Shown here in pieces: positions 24,557-33,216 of a stretch of DNA of 63,768 nucleotides (its first letter is position 1; each line of letters begins with the position of its first letter). The position numbers and the translations under genes are program-made. The notes beneath the pieces were generated by a model. It worked only from the letters and a program-made list of their open reading frames with translations. It did not search any database and was not told the origin of the DNA. Source of the stretch: Planctomycetota bacterium (GTDB lineage Bacteria; Planctomycetota; OFTM77); assembly GCA_029260795.1 (NCBI GenBank), contig JAJDCO010000078.1:1-63768 (forward strand), given 5' to 3'.

Positions 24557-25819
24557 TTACCCTCGCCGCGCCTCCGCCGCTCGTGCATGGGCCTCGAGGC
24601 CTTCGAGGCGGGCGAGGCGAGCGGTGTCCTCGATGAGGTCGGGGTCGGCTTCGTCGAGCTCCAGCCAGGTCCGGATGCGCAGGAAGCTGAACACCGACAG
24701 GCCGCCGAAGGCACGCGCGCTGCCGCCGGTCGGGAGCGTGTGATTCGGTCCCACGCCGTAGTCGCCGAAGACCTCTGCCGATCGGCTGCCGATGAAGAGG
24801 GCGCCGTAATGATCGAGGCGCTCCGCCCACTCGCCGGGATCGCGCGTCATGACCTGAAGGTGCTCAGGGGCCAGTCGATTGCACAACGCCACGGCCTCCT
24901 CGCGCTCCTCGGCCAAGACGGCGTATCCGTTCTTCAAGGCCTCGACGGCAATGTCTCGCGTCGGCAAGCTCGAGAGCTGTTCCCCGAGCGCCTCCTCGAC
25001 AGACTCGATCAAGCCCTCCTCGAGCGCGACCAGCACCGGCAGCGCTTCGGGATCGTGCTCGGCTTGCGCCAGGAGGTCGGCCGCGATCAGGCACGGGTCT
25101 GCCGAGCCATCCGCCAACACCACCAGCTCCGACGGCCCGGCCAGCAAGTCGATGGCAACGCGACCGCTGACAACCTGCTTGGCGGCCGTCACCCAGCGAT
25201 TGCCGGGCCCCACGATGACCGCGCACGGTGAGACGCCTCCGCAACCGTACGCCATGGCGGCGATGGCATGTGCACCGCCCGCGCACAGCATGCCGTCCGC
25301 ACCGGCGATGGCGGCGGCGGCGCGCATCAGCGGCCCCGGGTTCGGTGAAGCGACCCAGATCTCCTCGACGCCAGCGGCACGAGCCGTGACGGCCGTCATC
25401 AGGACCGAGGAAGGGAGCGGGTATCGACCACCTGGTGCGTAGCATCCGGCGACCGAGACGGCGGCGACCTCTTGGCCGGCGCGTCCTCCCGGTACCGCGA
25501 CAGTCACCGTATCGAGAGTTCCCCGCTGCGCCGTGGCGAACGCATCGATGCGCTCAGCCGTTCGCTCGAGGAGCTCACGATCACTCTCCTCGATCTCGTC
25601 ACAGGCTCGATCGAGCTGCGAGCGCTCGAGCACGAGTGGCGCGCCTTCCGGTAGGCCGTCGAGTTTCTCGGCATAGCGCCGCAGCGCCGCCTGATCGTCG
25701 CGAACCTCGGTCACGATCTCGCGCGCCGCGACTCGCGTCTCGGGATCGACCGGCTCCCGGTCGAAAACCGGGATCTTGTCCGCGGACCGCCGCTTCAGGG
25801 TGATGCTCTTCGTCGTCAT
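24557..25819 (-). CDS. hisD: Histidinol dehydrogenase
   Basis: 420 residues from the ATG at 25819, overlapping the HisA/I/E stop by 4 nt. Conserved segments are all present: CYAPGGRYPLPSSVLM, VIVGPGNRWVTAAKQVV, IDLLAGPSELVVLADGSADP with the zinc/substrate region, and GPNHTLPTGGSARAFGGLSV. It catalyses the last two steps, histidinol to histidine, with NAD+ and Zn2+. It is the last gene of the his operon. Confidence 0.96.
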   Translation of the reverse strand: MTTKSITLKRRSADKIPVFDREPVDPETRVAAREIVTEVRDDQAALRRYAEKLDGLPEGAPLVLERSQLDRACDEIEESDRELLERTAERIDAFATAQRGTLDTVTVAVPGGRAGQEVAAVSVAGCYAPGGRYPLPSSVLMTAVTARAAGVEEIWVASPNPGPLMRAAAAIAGADGMLCAGGAHAIAAMAYGCGGVSPCAVIVGPGNRWVTAAKQVVSGRVAIDLLAGPSELVVLADGSADPCLIAADLLAQAEHDPEALPVLVALEEGLIESVEEALGEQLSSLPTRDIAVEALKNGYAVLAEEREEAVALCNRLAPEHLQVMTRDPGEWAERLDHYGALFIGSRSAEVFGDYGVGPNHTLPTGGSARAFGGLSVFSFLRIRTWLELDEADPDLIEDTARLARLEGLEAHARAAEARRG

Positions 25820-27051
25820 GATCGTCTCCTCACGCGCAAGGCTCGCCGCTCCAGCTCTCGGGAGACGGCATCGAGCGGAACACCGCGACGCACCAGCGCG
25901 ACGGCGAGGAAGTAAAAGAGGTCCGCCGCCTCCCACGCGACGTGATCAGGAGCCTCGGCCTCGGCCAGCTCCCGCGCTTCTTCGATCAGCTTCTCCTCGA
26001 GGAGCGCTGGGTCGGCCAAGAGCTTGGCGGTGAATGATCCGGCCGGCGGATCGATGGCCGTCGCTTGGAGCCGACGCACGAGACGACCCAAGCCCGAGTC
26101 CTCGCCCCAGCAGGTCCATGTCTCTTCGTGACAGAATCCCGCGCCCCCTTGTCGCACCGTGAAGCGCAACGCGTCCTCGTCACAGTCGAGGTCGATCTTC
26201 AGGAGCTCCTGCGAGTTGCCCGACGACTCACCCTTGACCCAGAGCCCGCGTCGCCGCGAATGGTAGACGCCTTTCTGACGTCGAACCGCCTCGCGCACGC
26301 TCTCACGATTCGACCAGGCGAGCCCGAGCGCCTGGCCGAGCTCATCGGTGACGACCGTCGGCCAGAGATCGCCCTCGGCTCGCAGCGGCGCGAGGATCGC
26401 TTCGCCAAAGTCCAACTGATTCGTGTACAGCGCCATCCCCACTTGGGCGTCCGCACCGAGGCGATGCAGCTCGGAGATCTCTTCGGTCGTGGTTACGCCA
26501 CCGGCAAAGGTGATGCGCGCGTCCCCGGCCGCCTCGATCAGATCGGGAACCCGCCCCATGGCGGTCCCTCCGAGTCGCCCTTCTCGCTCGACGAAGGTGA
26601 TCAGGAAGCTGCCGACGTGCTCTCGAAGCTCCTGCATTCGCTCGAGGATGCTGACGCCCGTCTTGGTGCGCCAGCCGTCGACCACGACCTCGCCGTCGAC
26701 GGCATCGAGCGCTGCCATCACGCGCTCTCGAGGGAGCTGTTTCACGATCTCCGGCTTGGCGGCCGTGCCGAGGATCACTCGTTGCGCGCCCGCATCGAGC
26801 CATCGGAGCGCCGAGTCGACGTCGCGAATGCCCCCCCCCACTCGACAGGGCGCGATCTTCAGCAGCGCTTCGATCGAGTCGGCGTTCGATCCCTGTCCGA
26901 GCGCGGCATCGAGGTCGATGACCGCGATGTCACCCGAGACTCGAAACCTCTTCGCCAGCGGACGAGGATCACCAGCGTCGAGCGCCTTCTCGCGACCACC
27001 CACGAGCTGCACCGCATTGCCGTTCATCAGATCAATCGACGGTATGATCAT
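25816..27051 (-). CDS. HisA-HisI-HisE trifunctional fusion
   Basis: 411 residues from the ATG at 27051, in a 4-nt overlap with hisF. Residues about 1-230 are HisA, the ProFAR isomerase TIM barrel (IPSIDLMNGNAVQLVGG, VGGGIRDVDSALRWLDAG, TFAGGVTTTEE). Residues about 230-325 are HisI, phosphoribosyl-AMP cyclohydrolase, with GVYHSRRRGLWVKGESSGN and the metal-binding DLDCDEDAL. Residues about 330-411 are HisE, phosphoribosyl-ATP pyrophosphatase (FTAKLLADPALLEEKLIEEA, WEAADLFYFLAVAL). The chain covers steps 2, 3 and 4, which are consecutive. HisIE fusions are common; attaching HisA in front is much rarer. The long upstream in-frame extension to 27933 is the antisense-like shadow of hisF and is rejected. 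Confidence 0.93.
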   Translation of the reverse strand: MIIPSIDLMNGNAVQLVGGREKALDAGDPRPLAKRFRVSGDIAVIDLDAALGQGSNADSIEALLKIAPCRVGGGIRDVDSALRWLDAGAQRVILGTAAKPEIVKQLPRERVMAALDAVDGEVVVDGWRTKTGVSILERMQELREHVGSFLITFVEREGRLGGTAMGRVPDLIEAAGDARITFAGGVTTTEEISELHRLGADAQVGMALYTNQLDFGEAILAPLRAEGDLWPTVVTDELGQALGLAWSNRESVREAVRRQKGVYHSRRRGLWVKGESSGNSQELLKIDLDCDEDALRFTVRQGGAGFCHEETWTCWGEDSGLGRLVRRLQATAIDPPAGSFTAKLLADPALLEEKLIEEARELAEAEAPDHVAWEAADLFYFLAVALVRRGVPLDAVSRELERRALRVRRRS

Positions 27052-27803
27052 TGCCTCACCTCGACCCCACGAGCCGCGAGCGCTCCCTTGACCGCGCCAA
27101 CCGTCATGTCGCCGTCGTGGAAGATCGAGGCGGCCAGAATCGCATCGGCTCCTGCGCTCAGTGCCTGATGAAAGTGTTCGATGGTCGCCGCCCCCCCCGA
27201 GGCGATCACCGGTACCGGAACCGCTTTCGAAACGGCCGACAGCAAGGCCGTGTCGTATCCGCTGCGCGTGCCATCCCGGTCCCAGCTCGTCAGTAGAATC
27301 TCGCCCGCACCGCGATCGACCGCTTCGCGCGCCCACGCCACCACATCCCTCCCGGCGCTCTCCTGACCCGACCGCACCACCACCTCCCAGGTACCGGGAG
27401 CCGTGCAGCGAGCGTCGATCGCAACGACCGTGCATTGCGCGCCATAGCGTTCCGCGAGCTCGGTGACCAGCTGAGGACGCGCTACGGCGGCCGTGTTCAC
27501 GCCCACCTTGTCTGCACCCGCCTCCAGCAGGGACCCAGCGTCCTCCGCCACCCGGACTCCGCCTCCGACCGTCAACGGAATCGACAGCACCCGTCGCACG
27601 GCCTGAACCGTCTCGACCTGATGTCCTCGACCTTCGGGTGTCGCCGAGACGTCCAAGATCACGATCTCGTCCGCACCTTGCGCCTCGTACTCCGCTGCGA
27701 GCTCGACCGGCGAGCCCGCGTCCCGGAGCCCTTGAAACTGCACCCCCTTGACGACTCGCCCGTCGCGCACGTCGAGGCAAGGGATGATGCGCACCATCAG
27801 CAT
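27048..27803 (-). CDS. hisF: Imidazole glycerol phosphate synthase, cyclase subunit
   Basis: 251 residues from the ATG at 27803; an alternative ATG at 27797 ([10 protein letters not shown]) gives an equally good family start and a TGATG junction with hisH. TIM-barrel signatures are [19 protein letters not shown] with the first catalytic Asp, [34 protein letters not shown] with the second Asp, and [14 protein letters not shown]. It uses ammonia from HisH to form imidazole glycerol phosphate and AICAR. Confidence 0.96.
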   Translation of the reverse strand: MLMVRIIPCLDVRDGRVVKGVQFQGLRDAGSPVELAAEYEAQGADEIVILDVSATPEGRGHQVETVQAVRRVLSIPLTVGGGVRVAEDAGSLLEAGADKVGVNTAAVARPQLVTELAERYGAQCTVVAIDARCTAPGTWEVVVRSGQESAGRDVVAWAREAVDRGAGEILLTSWDRDGTRSGYDTALLSAVSKAVPVPVIASGGAATIEHFHQALSAGADAILAASIFHDGDMTVGAVKGALAARGVEVRQ

Positions 27804-28411
27804 GGAACTCTCTCCTGCGCCCGCGACCACCAGCGCTCGAGCAGGGCTTTTCCCCAGCGCCCGGAGAGCTCGGGATGGAACTGGCAGGCGAGGACCGCGC
27901 CCCGCTCGATCGCGGCGATGAACTCGCCGCCATGATCCGACCACGCCGCCCGCCAGCCCGGAGTCGACTCGATCAGGCGATAGGAGTTGGCGAAGTAAGC
28001 CGCACCGTCGCCCAGCATTCCGTCACCGGCCTCGCAGCGCACTTGATTCCATCCAAGCTGCGGCACTCGCACCGTCTCGGGAAAGCGCCTCGCCACGCCG
28101 CGCAGGACTCCCAATCCGCTCTGGCCGGGGCTCTCCTCGCTGCCTTCGGCGAGCAGCTGCAGGCCCAAGCACACCGCCAGCGTCGGTCGACCGGCTGCGA
28201 TTCGCTCGCGCAGCGCCTCCCCCAAGCCATCCGCCTCGAGCGCCGGCAAGGCGGCCGCGAAAGCGCCCACACCTGGTAGCACGACGGCGACCGCATCTCG
28301 CACGGCCGCGGCCTCGGTCCCCATCCGAGCGGCCGCGCCCAGGCGCTCGAAGGCTGCCTGCACCGAGGCGAGATTGGCGGTGCCGGTCCGCACGATCAGC
28401 ACTTCGCTCAT
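27797..28411 (-). CDS. hisH: Imidazole glycerol phosphate synthase, glutaminase subunit
   Basis: 204 residues from the ATG at 28411, overlapping the hisB stop by 4 nt. The class I glutamine amidotransferase nucleophile is in TLAVCLGLQLLAEGSEES, the P-loop-like VLPGVGAFAAAL is present, and the His-Glu pair is in ACQFHPELSGRWG. It releases ammonia for HisF. An upstream in-frame extension to 29116 lies inside hisB and is rejected. Confidence 0.96.
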   Translation of the reverse strand: MSEVLIVRTGTANLASVQAAFERLGAAARMGTEAAAVRDAVAVVLPGVGAFAAALPALEADGLGEALRERIAAGRPTLAVCLGLQLLAEGSEESPGQSGLGVLRGVARRFPETVRVPQLGWNQVRCEAGDGMLGDGAAYFANSYRLIESTPGWRAAWSDHGGEFIAAIERGAVLACQFHPELSGRWGKALLERWWSRAQERVPC

Positions 28412-28998
28412 CCGAGGACGCCCTTCTCGCTCGGGACCTCGTCGGTACCATCGTGCGCGACGGCCTGCCTCAGCGCCAACGCCGTCGCTTTGAAGGCCGC
28501 CTCGATCTTGTGATGGTCGTTCAGGCCCTCGAGCACGTCGACGTGCAATGCCATTCGTCCTGCGGTCGCGAGCGATTGGAAGAAGTGCGTGATGTTCTCG
28601 CTCGCCCAAGCCCCGATCGCCTCGCGCTTCAGCTCCAGCTCGATTCGGGGGAACGGACGCCCAGAGAGATCGACCACGGCGCGAGCCAGGGCCTCGTCGA
28701 GCGGAGCGTGTGCGCTCCCGAATCGCACGATGCCGCGCCGATCGCCCAGGGCGCCATCCAACGCTTGGCCGAGCGCCAGCGCACAGTCCTCGGACGTGTG
28801 ATGGTCGTCGACGTGCAGGTCGCCCGTGCACGAGAGCTCGAGATCGAACCGCGCATGCCGCGTGAGCGTCGCCAGCATGTGATCGAGAAACCCGAGCCCG
28901 GTCGCGATCTTCGAACGGCCGCTGCCGTCGAGCGACAGCTTCAGCTCGATCTCCGTCTCGCGCGTCTTGCGCGCCACCGCTCGTACTCGCGCCGTCAT
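28408..28998 (-). CDS. hisB: Imidazoleglycerol-phosphate dehydratase
   Basis: 196 residues from the ATG at 28998, which overlaps the HisC/HAD stop by 4 nt. The two manganese-binding signatures are intact: HVDDHHTSEDCALALGQAL and GLNDHHKIEAAFKATALAL; GFLDHMLATLTRH is also present. It is the monofunctional form; the phosphatase half fused to HisB in enterobacteria is absent, and the HAD domain is attached to HisC instead. Confidence 0.96.
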   Translation of the reverse strand: MTARVRAVARKTRETEIELKLSLDGSGRSKIATGLGFLDHMLATLTRHARFDLELSCTGDLHVDDHHTSEDCALALGQALDGALGDRRGIVRFGSAHAPLDEALARAVVDLSGRPFPRIELELKREAIGAWASENITHFFQSLATAGRMALHVDVLEGLNDHHKIEAAFKATALALRQAVAHDGTDEVPSEKGVLG

Positions 28999-30713
28999 CG
29001 CCACAAGGCCTCCACGTCTTCGACTCTCGCCAGCACGCGCGCGGCGCCGGCACGGACCAACGCTTCCTCGGAGCCGGTCGACTCTCCGGGCGCCACGAAT
29101 CCCAAGGGCAGCACACCCGCCGCCCGAGCCGAGCGCATGTCGTCGGGGGTGTCTCCGATCAACCAGGCGCGCTCGACGCCCAGCTCGCTCAGAGCCTTTC
29201 GCACCGGGGCCGGATGCGGCTTCAGCTCGGTCGTGTCATCTCGGCACACTTGAACTCGAAACAGATCGCGGACCCCTTGCTGATCGAGAAACTGATCGAG
29301 GTCGTGGCGCGGACGTCCCGTGACGACTGCGAGAGGCACACGACTCGCGAGCTGCTCCAACCAGTCCCGAGACGGAATCAAGGTCTCCGTGGCATGGAGA
29401 CCGACCCGATTCTCGTCCCCTTGATAGAACGACTCGAACCACTGGATGACGTCCTCGAGCTCGACCTCGACCCCACGAGCGCCGAGCAAGCGCCAGGTGA
29501 GCTCCCAATCGTCGTTCGCGTTCCCCGCCTGCTTCGCCGCCGAGATCTCTTCGTCCTCGATCTCGACATCGTAGACGGAGCCCACCAGCTTGGTGGCCAT
29601 TCGGTACGAGTTCGACACGTCCGCGAGCACACCATCGACGTCGAAGAGCAAGGCCTCTGGCTCGAGCACGGTCGCCAATCCCCGCTCCAGTCGCGCCAGC
29701 TTGCGCTCGTCACCCGGAAGAGTGATTCGGAGCCGATCCTCGAGGCCCGGCCGTCCCGGGAAGGCTCGGACGGCAATGCCCATTCCCCCGAGGGCGGCGT
29801 GCACCCATGCCGCATCGGGCAGCTTCGCCAAGAGGAAGTTCGCTTCCGTGCACGGTGCCTCCACGCCCCAGCCGCGCAGCCGCACCGACAGTCGATAGGC
29901 CTCATCGCGCACGGTGCTCACGAACTCGCGCAGGTCGCCTTCGCCCGTCGCGAGACGCCTCTCGGCCAGCATCAGAGCCGGCCCTGCGACCGAGTAGGGT
30001 CCCCCCGCCCGGCGCAGCCAGCTCAGGATCTCGGTCGGCCCCATGGCGTAGCCGACGCGGAGCCCGGCCAACCCCCAGGCCTTCGAGAATGTGCGCGTCA
30101 CGACCGCATTGTCGAGCTGGAGCGCCAGATCGGTGACATCGTCCCGAGCGAACTCGCCGTACGCGGCATCGACGATGAGCAGGACCTCGGGCATCGCCTC
30201 GGCCAGCCGACAGAGCTGCTCCCGCGAGACGCTCCTTCCGGTCGGGTTGTTAGGCGTCACGACCGCGACGGCCGCGGTCCGATCGGTCCGAGCCGCCAGG
30301 ATGGCCTCGACAGGAAAATCCGCATCGCCCCACGGCAGCGTCACGACCTCGGCTCCGGCGAGGTGAGCGTAGCGCTCGATCATCTCGAAGGTCGGCACAG
30401 GAAGGATCAGCTCACGACCCGGTCCCAGAACCGATCGCGCGATCCGATCGAGCGCCTCGTCGGCTCCGGCCGTGACGAGGACTTGATCGGGCGCGAGCTC
30501 CCAACGTTCGGCCAGGGCGGCCTCGAGCGGCTTGGAGTCGGGATAGCAGCGCATCACCTCCGGACCGAAGTCGCAAAGCCGCTCCAGCAGCTCGAACGGG
30601 GGCGCGACACCCTCGTTGCCATCGAGGCGGAGATCGATGGGCGCCGACGGGCGTGGAACCGAGTAGAAGGTGGCTCCCTCCACTGCCGCATTGGGTCGTA
30701 TTCTCGAGCTCAT
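28995..30713 (-). CDS. HisC aminotransferase fused to a HAD-superfamily hydrolase
   Basis: 572 residues. Residues 1 to about 350 are histidinol-phosphate aminotransferase, with LDGNEGVAPPFE, TPNNPTGRSVS, and the PLP lysine in TRTFSKAWGLAGLRVGY. Residues about 352-572 are a complete HAD domain: motif I LLFDVDGVLADVS, motif II AVVTGRPRHD, motif III LKPHPAP, motif IV WLIGDTPDDMRSA. The HAD domain resembles the TIGR01548-type group, which I recall being associated with histidine genes in some organisms. No other HisN or HisB-N phosphatase is in the operon, so this domain is the natural candidate for histidinol-phosphate phosphatase. The fusion would put transamination and dephosphorylation on one chain. 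The phosphatase assignment is inference. Confidence 0.93.
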   Translation of the reverse strand: MSSRIRPNAAVEGATFYSVPRPSAPIDLRLDGNEGVAPPFELLERLCDFGPEVMRCYPDSKPLEAALAERWELAPDQVLVTAGADEALDRIARSVLGPGRELILPVPTFEMIERYAHLAGAEVVTLPWGDADFPVEAILAARTDRTAAVAVVTPNNPTGRSVSREQLCRLAEAMPEVLLIVDAAYGEFARDDVTDLALQLDNAVVTRTFSKAWGLAGLRVGYAMGPTEILSWLRRAGGPYSVAGPALMLAERRLATGEGDLREFVSTVRDEAYRLSVRLRGWGVEAPCTEANFLLAKLPDAAWVHAALGGMGIAVRAFPGRPGLEDRLRITLPGDERKLARLERGLATVLEPEALLFDVDGVLADVSNSYRMATKLVGSVYDVEIEDEEISAAKQAGNANDDWELTWRLLGARGVEVELEDVIQWFESFYQGDENRVGLHATETLIPSRDWLEQLASRVPLAVVTGRPRHDLDQFLDQQGVRDLFRVQVCRDDTTELKPHPAPVRKALSELGVERAWLIGDTPDDMRSARAAGVLPLGFVAPGESTGSEEALVRAGAARVLARVEDVEALWR

Positions 30714-30724
30714 GTCGGGGGCCC

Positions 30725-31597
30725 CTACGGCACGATCTGCGACAGCTCACTGACGACGACGTCCGTGCCACCGCGCGCTTTGATCTCGGGAACGATGCGC
30801 GGCAGGTCCAACCGTGGCACCGCGGCTCGGATCGCATAGCCGCTGTTCCCATGCAGCTGTGCGATCGTCGGCTCGCGCATGCACGGTAGCACGGCGATGA
30901 CCTCCTCGAGGTGGTCGGCCGAGACGTTGACTTCGACCATCACGCGCAGCCGCGCCTCGAGCACTGCCCGCAGCACCAGAACCAGACGGTCGATCGCATC
31001 CCGGCGTGGTCCGTCCTCCAAGGACTTCGGGTAGGCATAGAGCCGAGTCGAAGAGGTCATCAGCTCGTCGACGATGGCGAGATGGTTGGCGCTGAGGGTG
31101 GAGCCGGTCGCCGTGTTGTCGACGATGCAATCGGCGTCCTCGGGCGGAAAGACCTCGGTCGCCCCATAGGAGCGCACGAAAGCCGCCTTCAGACCTCGGG
31201 CAGCAATCCATCGCTCGGTGAGACGCTCGTACTCGGACGCGATGACGAGCGGGCGGTCCGGCAGCCATCCCTTCTCGAGCGATGCTTCGGGAGCCGCCGC
31301 CACGATCCGCACCGGGTCGAGCTTCGTATCGAGAAGCTCGACGAGCTCGGCATCGAGCTCCTCGACCCAATCGGCTCCGGCGAAGCCGATGTCGCGGGAG
31401 CCCATATGGAGCATCTCGACGATGTTTTGCGGCTTGAGGACCTTGGCCTCGAATCCGGGGAGGGAGATCGCGGGCCGATAGCCGCGCTCGATCCCGCTCA
31501 CGCGAATGCCGGCTTCGGCGAGCAGTCGAAGGATCTCCGCCTGCATTCGGCCTTTGGGCAGGCCCAGCTGTACGATCGGCTCGTCTCGGGACGACAT
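30725..31597 (-). CDS. hisG: ATP phosphoribosyltransferase, long form
   Basis: 290 residues, the long form with its own C-terminal ACT-like regulatory domain, so HisZ is not needed. Signatures are QLGLPKGRMQAE, DIGFAGADWVEE and the PRPP loop DCIVDNTATGSTL. The regulatory part runs from about residue 215 (RLRVMVEVNVSADHLEEVIA) and contains HGNSGYAIRAAVP. It catalyses the committed step of histidine synthesis and is normally feedback-inhibited by histidine. It is the first structural gene after the leader peptide. Confidence 0.96.
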   Translation of the reverse strand: MSSRDEPIVQLGLPKGRMQAEILRLLAEAGIRVSGIERGYRPAISLPGFEAKVLKPQNIVEMLHMGSRDIGFAGADWVEELDAELVELLDTKLDPVRIVAAAPEASLEKGWLPDRPLVIASEYERLTERWIAARGLKAAFVRSYGATEVFPPEDADCIVDNTATGSTLSANHLAIVDELMTSSTRLYAYPKSLEDGPRRDAIDRLVLVLRAVLEARLRVMVEVNVSADHLEEVIAVLPCMREPTIAQLHGNSGYAIRAAVPRLDLPRIVPEIKARGGTDVVVSELSQIVP

Positions 31598-31645
31598 GCT
31601 AGTCTCCTCAGCGTCGACCTCGAGAGGCGCGCGGTTCCCGAAACG

Positions 31646-31681
31646 CGAAAACCGACGCAGCCCTCAAGGCTCGACGTCGGT
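31646..31681 (-). terminator. Attenuator terminator of the his operon
   Basis: On the minus strand, ACCGACG (31681-31675) pairs with CGTCGGT (31657-31651) around an inner AGCC/GGCT helix, and a run of T (31651-31648) follows, 50 nt before hisG. The 5' arm can instead pair with GGTCGGT inside the leader ORF (31724-31718), giving mutually exclusive terminator and antiterminator structures. Confidence 0.8.
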
Positions 31682-31707
31682 CTTGTCTCTCTTCGGCGAA
31701 GCGCCGG

Positions 31708-31791
31708 TCAGACCATCACCGACCTCGGCCTGCGGCCGTGGAAGTGAGCATGATCGTGATGATGCGATTCGCTTCGGTACAGTGCGCTCAT
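31708..31791 (-). CDS. hisL: His leader peptide (attenuation)
   Basis: A 27-codon ORF starts at ATG 31791 and stops at 31708, 111 nt upstream of hisG. Codons 10-18 read HHHDHAHFH: six histidines in nine codons, both CAT and CAC, in a 27-residue peptide that otherwise ends GRRPRSVMV. It has no ribosome site, because the predicted promoter places the transcript start only a few nt before the ATG, so it should be read from a near-leaderless mRNA. Stalling on the His codons (31764-31738) would leave 31724-31718 free to form the antiterminator. This is the design of his leaders in gammaproteobacteria; its presence here is read directly from the sequence and its function is inferred. Confidence 0.85.
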   Translation of the reverse strand: MSALYRSESHHHDHAHFHGRRPRSVMV

Positions 31792-31801
31792 GATGGGTCG
31801 C

Positions 31802-31830
31802 AGTCTAGGCTTGGCCATAGGCACTGTCAA
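31802..31830 (-). promoter_or_regulatory. Sigma-70-type promoter of the his operon
   Basis: On the minus strand a perfect -35 TTGACA (31830-31825), a 17-bp spacer and a -10 TAGACT (31807-31802) precede the leader peptide ATG by 10 nt. The expected transcription start is at about 31795-31797, leaving a 5' leader of about 3-6 nt. Confidence 0.8.
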
Positions 31831-31995
31831 GAATGTCGACTCGGGGTCTGGCCGGTTGAATTGCGTGAAACCTCGTGGCGGACAGCGCGAAGAAAATGCC
31901 GCAGAATCGAGGAACGATCCGTAACACGAGCGCGTTGCCTGAGTGTCCAACGGCCTCGAGCCCCTTCTCACCGCCCCGCCCGCCTGGGAGTGCCC

Positions 31996-33213
31996 ATGAT
32001 CGATCGAACGTCGTCGCGTTCGACACCCGCACCTCGTCTCTCGATTCGAGTGCCCCGAGCTCGCCTCGTCGCGCTCGCATTGCTCTGCCTCTGGACGCTC
32101 GCGGGATGTGAGGAGCCCTCCCCCGTCGAGGCGAGCACCGAGTCGGGCACTCGGCCGCCAGACGCCATTGCGGTTCGGGTGTCTCCGGTGCGCATCGAGT
32201 CCATCTCTTCGCTCTATGCGACCAGTGAGACTCTGCGTGCCGAGAAGCACGCCATCGTCATCGCCCGCACGGCGGGCATCATCGAGAAGCTCCTGGTCGA
32301 GGAAGGCGACTCAGTCCAAGAAGGTCAACCGCTCGCCGAGCTCGAGGACGACGAGCATCGAATCGCCGCCGAGCAAGCCAAGACGTCCTTCGAGATCCGC
32401 CAGCGTGAGCTCGAGAGGATTCGAAAGCTCCACGAGGACGGAATCCTCACCGAGACGGACTTGTCGGACGCGCAGCGGCAGGCGGACGAAGCCAAGCACG
32501 CCGCAGACCTCGCCGATCTGACCCTCTCGCGCACGATCGTTCGCGCTCCGTTCTCGGGGACGATCGTCGAGCGCCACCTCGATGTCGGCGCCACCGTGTC
32601 CAACGGCACATCGGTGTATGAGCTGGCGGACTTGGACCCGCTGAACGTCGACGTTCGCATCCCCGAGCGGCACGTCGCGCGCCTCGCATCCGATCAGCGA
32701 GCGCGAGTGACCAGCCAGAATCTCGCCCAGCCCATCTCGGCTCGGATCCTGCGCATCTCCCCGGCCGTGGATCCCAAGACCTCGACCGTCAAGGTGACAC
32801 TGGCGATCGATGGCGCGCCGCCGGAGTTGCGGCCGGGCGGATTCGTTCGAGTCGCCATCGTGACCGACACGGTGCCCCAAGCCACGATCGTTCCGCGCTC
32901 CGCGCTCGTGGCCGAAGGCAGACGTTGGCAGATCTTTCGCCTGGTCGCGAGTGGCTCCCGAGTCGAGCGGCTCGAGGTCGAGCGCGGCTATGAAGAAGGC
33001 GAGCGCGTTCAGATCCTCCGCGTCGTCGGAGAGGCCACGCTGAATCCCGGCGATCAGGTCGTCTCGCTCGGTGCCTCGGCGCTCAAGGACGGATCTCCGG
33101 TTCTGGTTCGCGACGCCGAGGCTTCGACCGGTCCCGACGAGCTATCACAGCACGGCGAGGATTCCGAAGAGGAGGGTGCTCTCACGGCGACCGACCCCCG
33201 CGACGAGGGCTGA
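31996..33213 (+). CDS. RND efflux periplasmic adaptor lipoprotein
   Basis: 405 residues from the ATG at 31996, with GGGAG 5 nt upstream. The N-terminus ends in the lipobox WTLAGC. The membrane fusion protein fold is clear: the lipoyl half-motif AGIIEKLLVEEGDSVQEGQP, an alpha-helical hairpin (AEQAKTSFEIRQRELERIRK), the second lipoyl half RTIVRAPFSGTIVERHLDVG, and a beta-barrel. It should link the two downstream RND pumps to an outer-membrane channel. Its stop is 3 nt before the next start, so it heads a three-gene operon. The gene is divergent from the his operon. Confidence 0.93.
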   Translation: MIDRTSSRSTPAPRLSIRVPRARLVALALLCLWTLAGCEEPSPVEASTESGTRPPDAIAVRVSPVRIESISSLYATSETLRAEKHAIVIARTAGIIEKLLVEEGDSVQEGQPLAELEDDEHRIAAEQAKTSFEIRQRELERIRKLHEDGILTETDLSDAQRQADEAKHAADLADLTLSRTIVRAPFSGTIVERHLDVGATVSNGTSVYELADLDPLNVDVRIPERHVARLASDQRARVTSQNLAQPISARILRISPAVDPKTSTVKVTLAIDGAPPELRPGGFVRVAIVTDTVPQATIVPRSALVAEGRRWQIFRLVASGSRVERLEVERGYEEGERVQILRVVGEATLNPGDQVVSLGASALKDGSPVLVRDAEASTGPDELSQHGEDSEEEGALTATDPRDEG

Positions 33214-33216
33214 GCC

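Noticed and set aside
25816..27933. A 705-residue HisA/I/E protein extending into hisF
   Set aside because: The extra N-terminal 294 residues are the wrong-frame reading of hisF; the true ATG at 27051 gives an exact HisA start with a 4-nt overlap.
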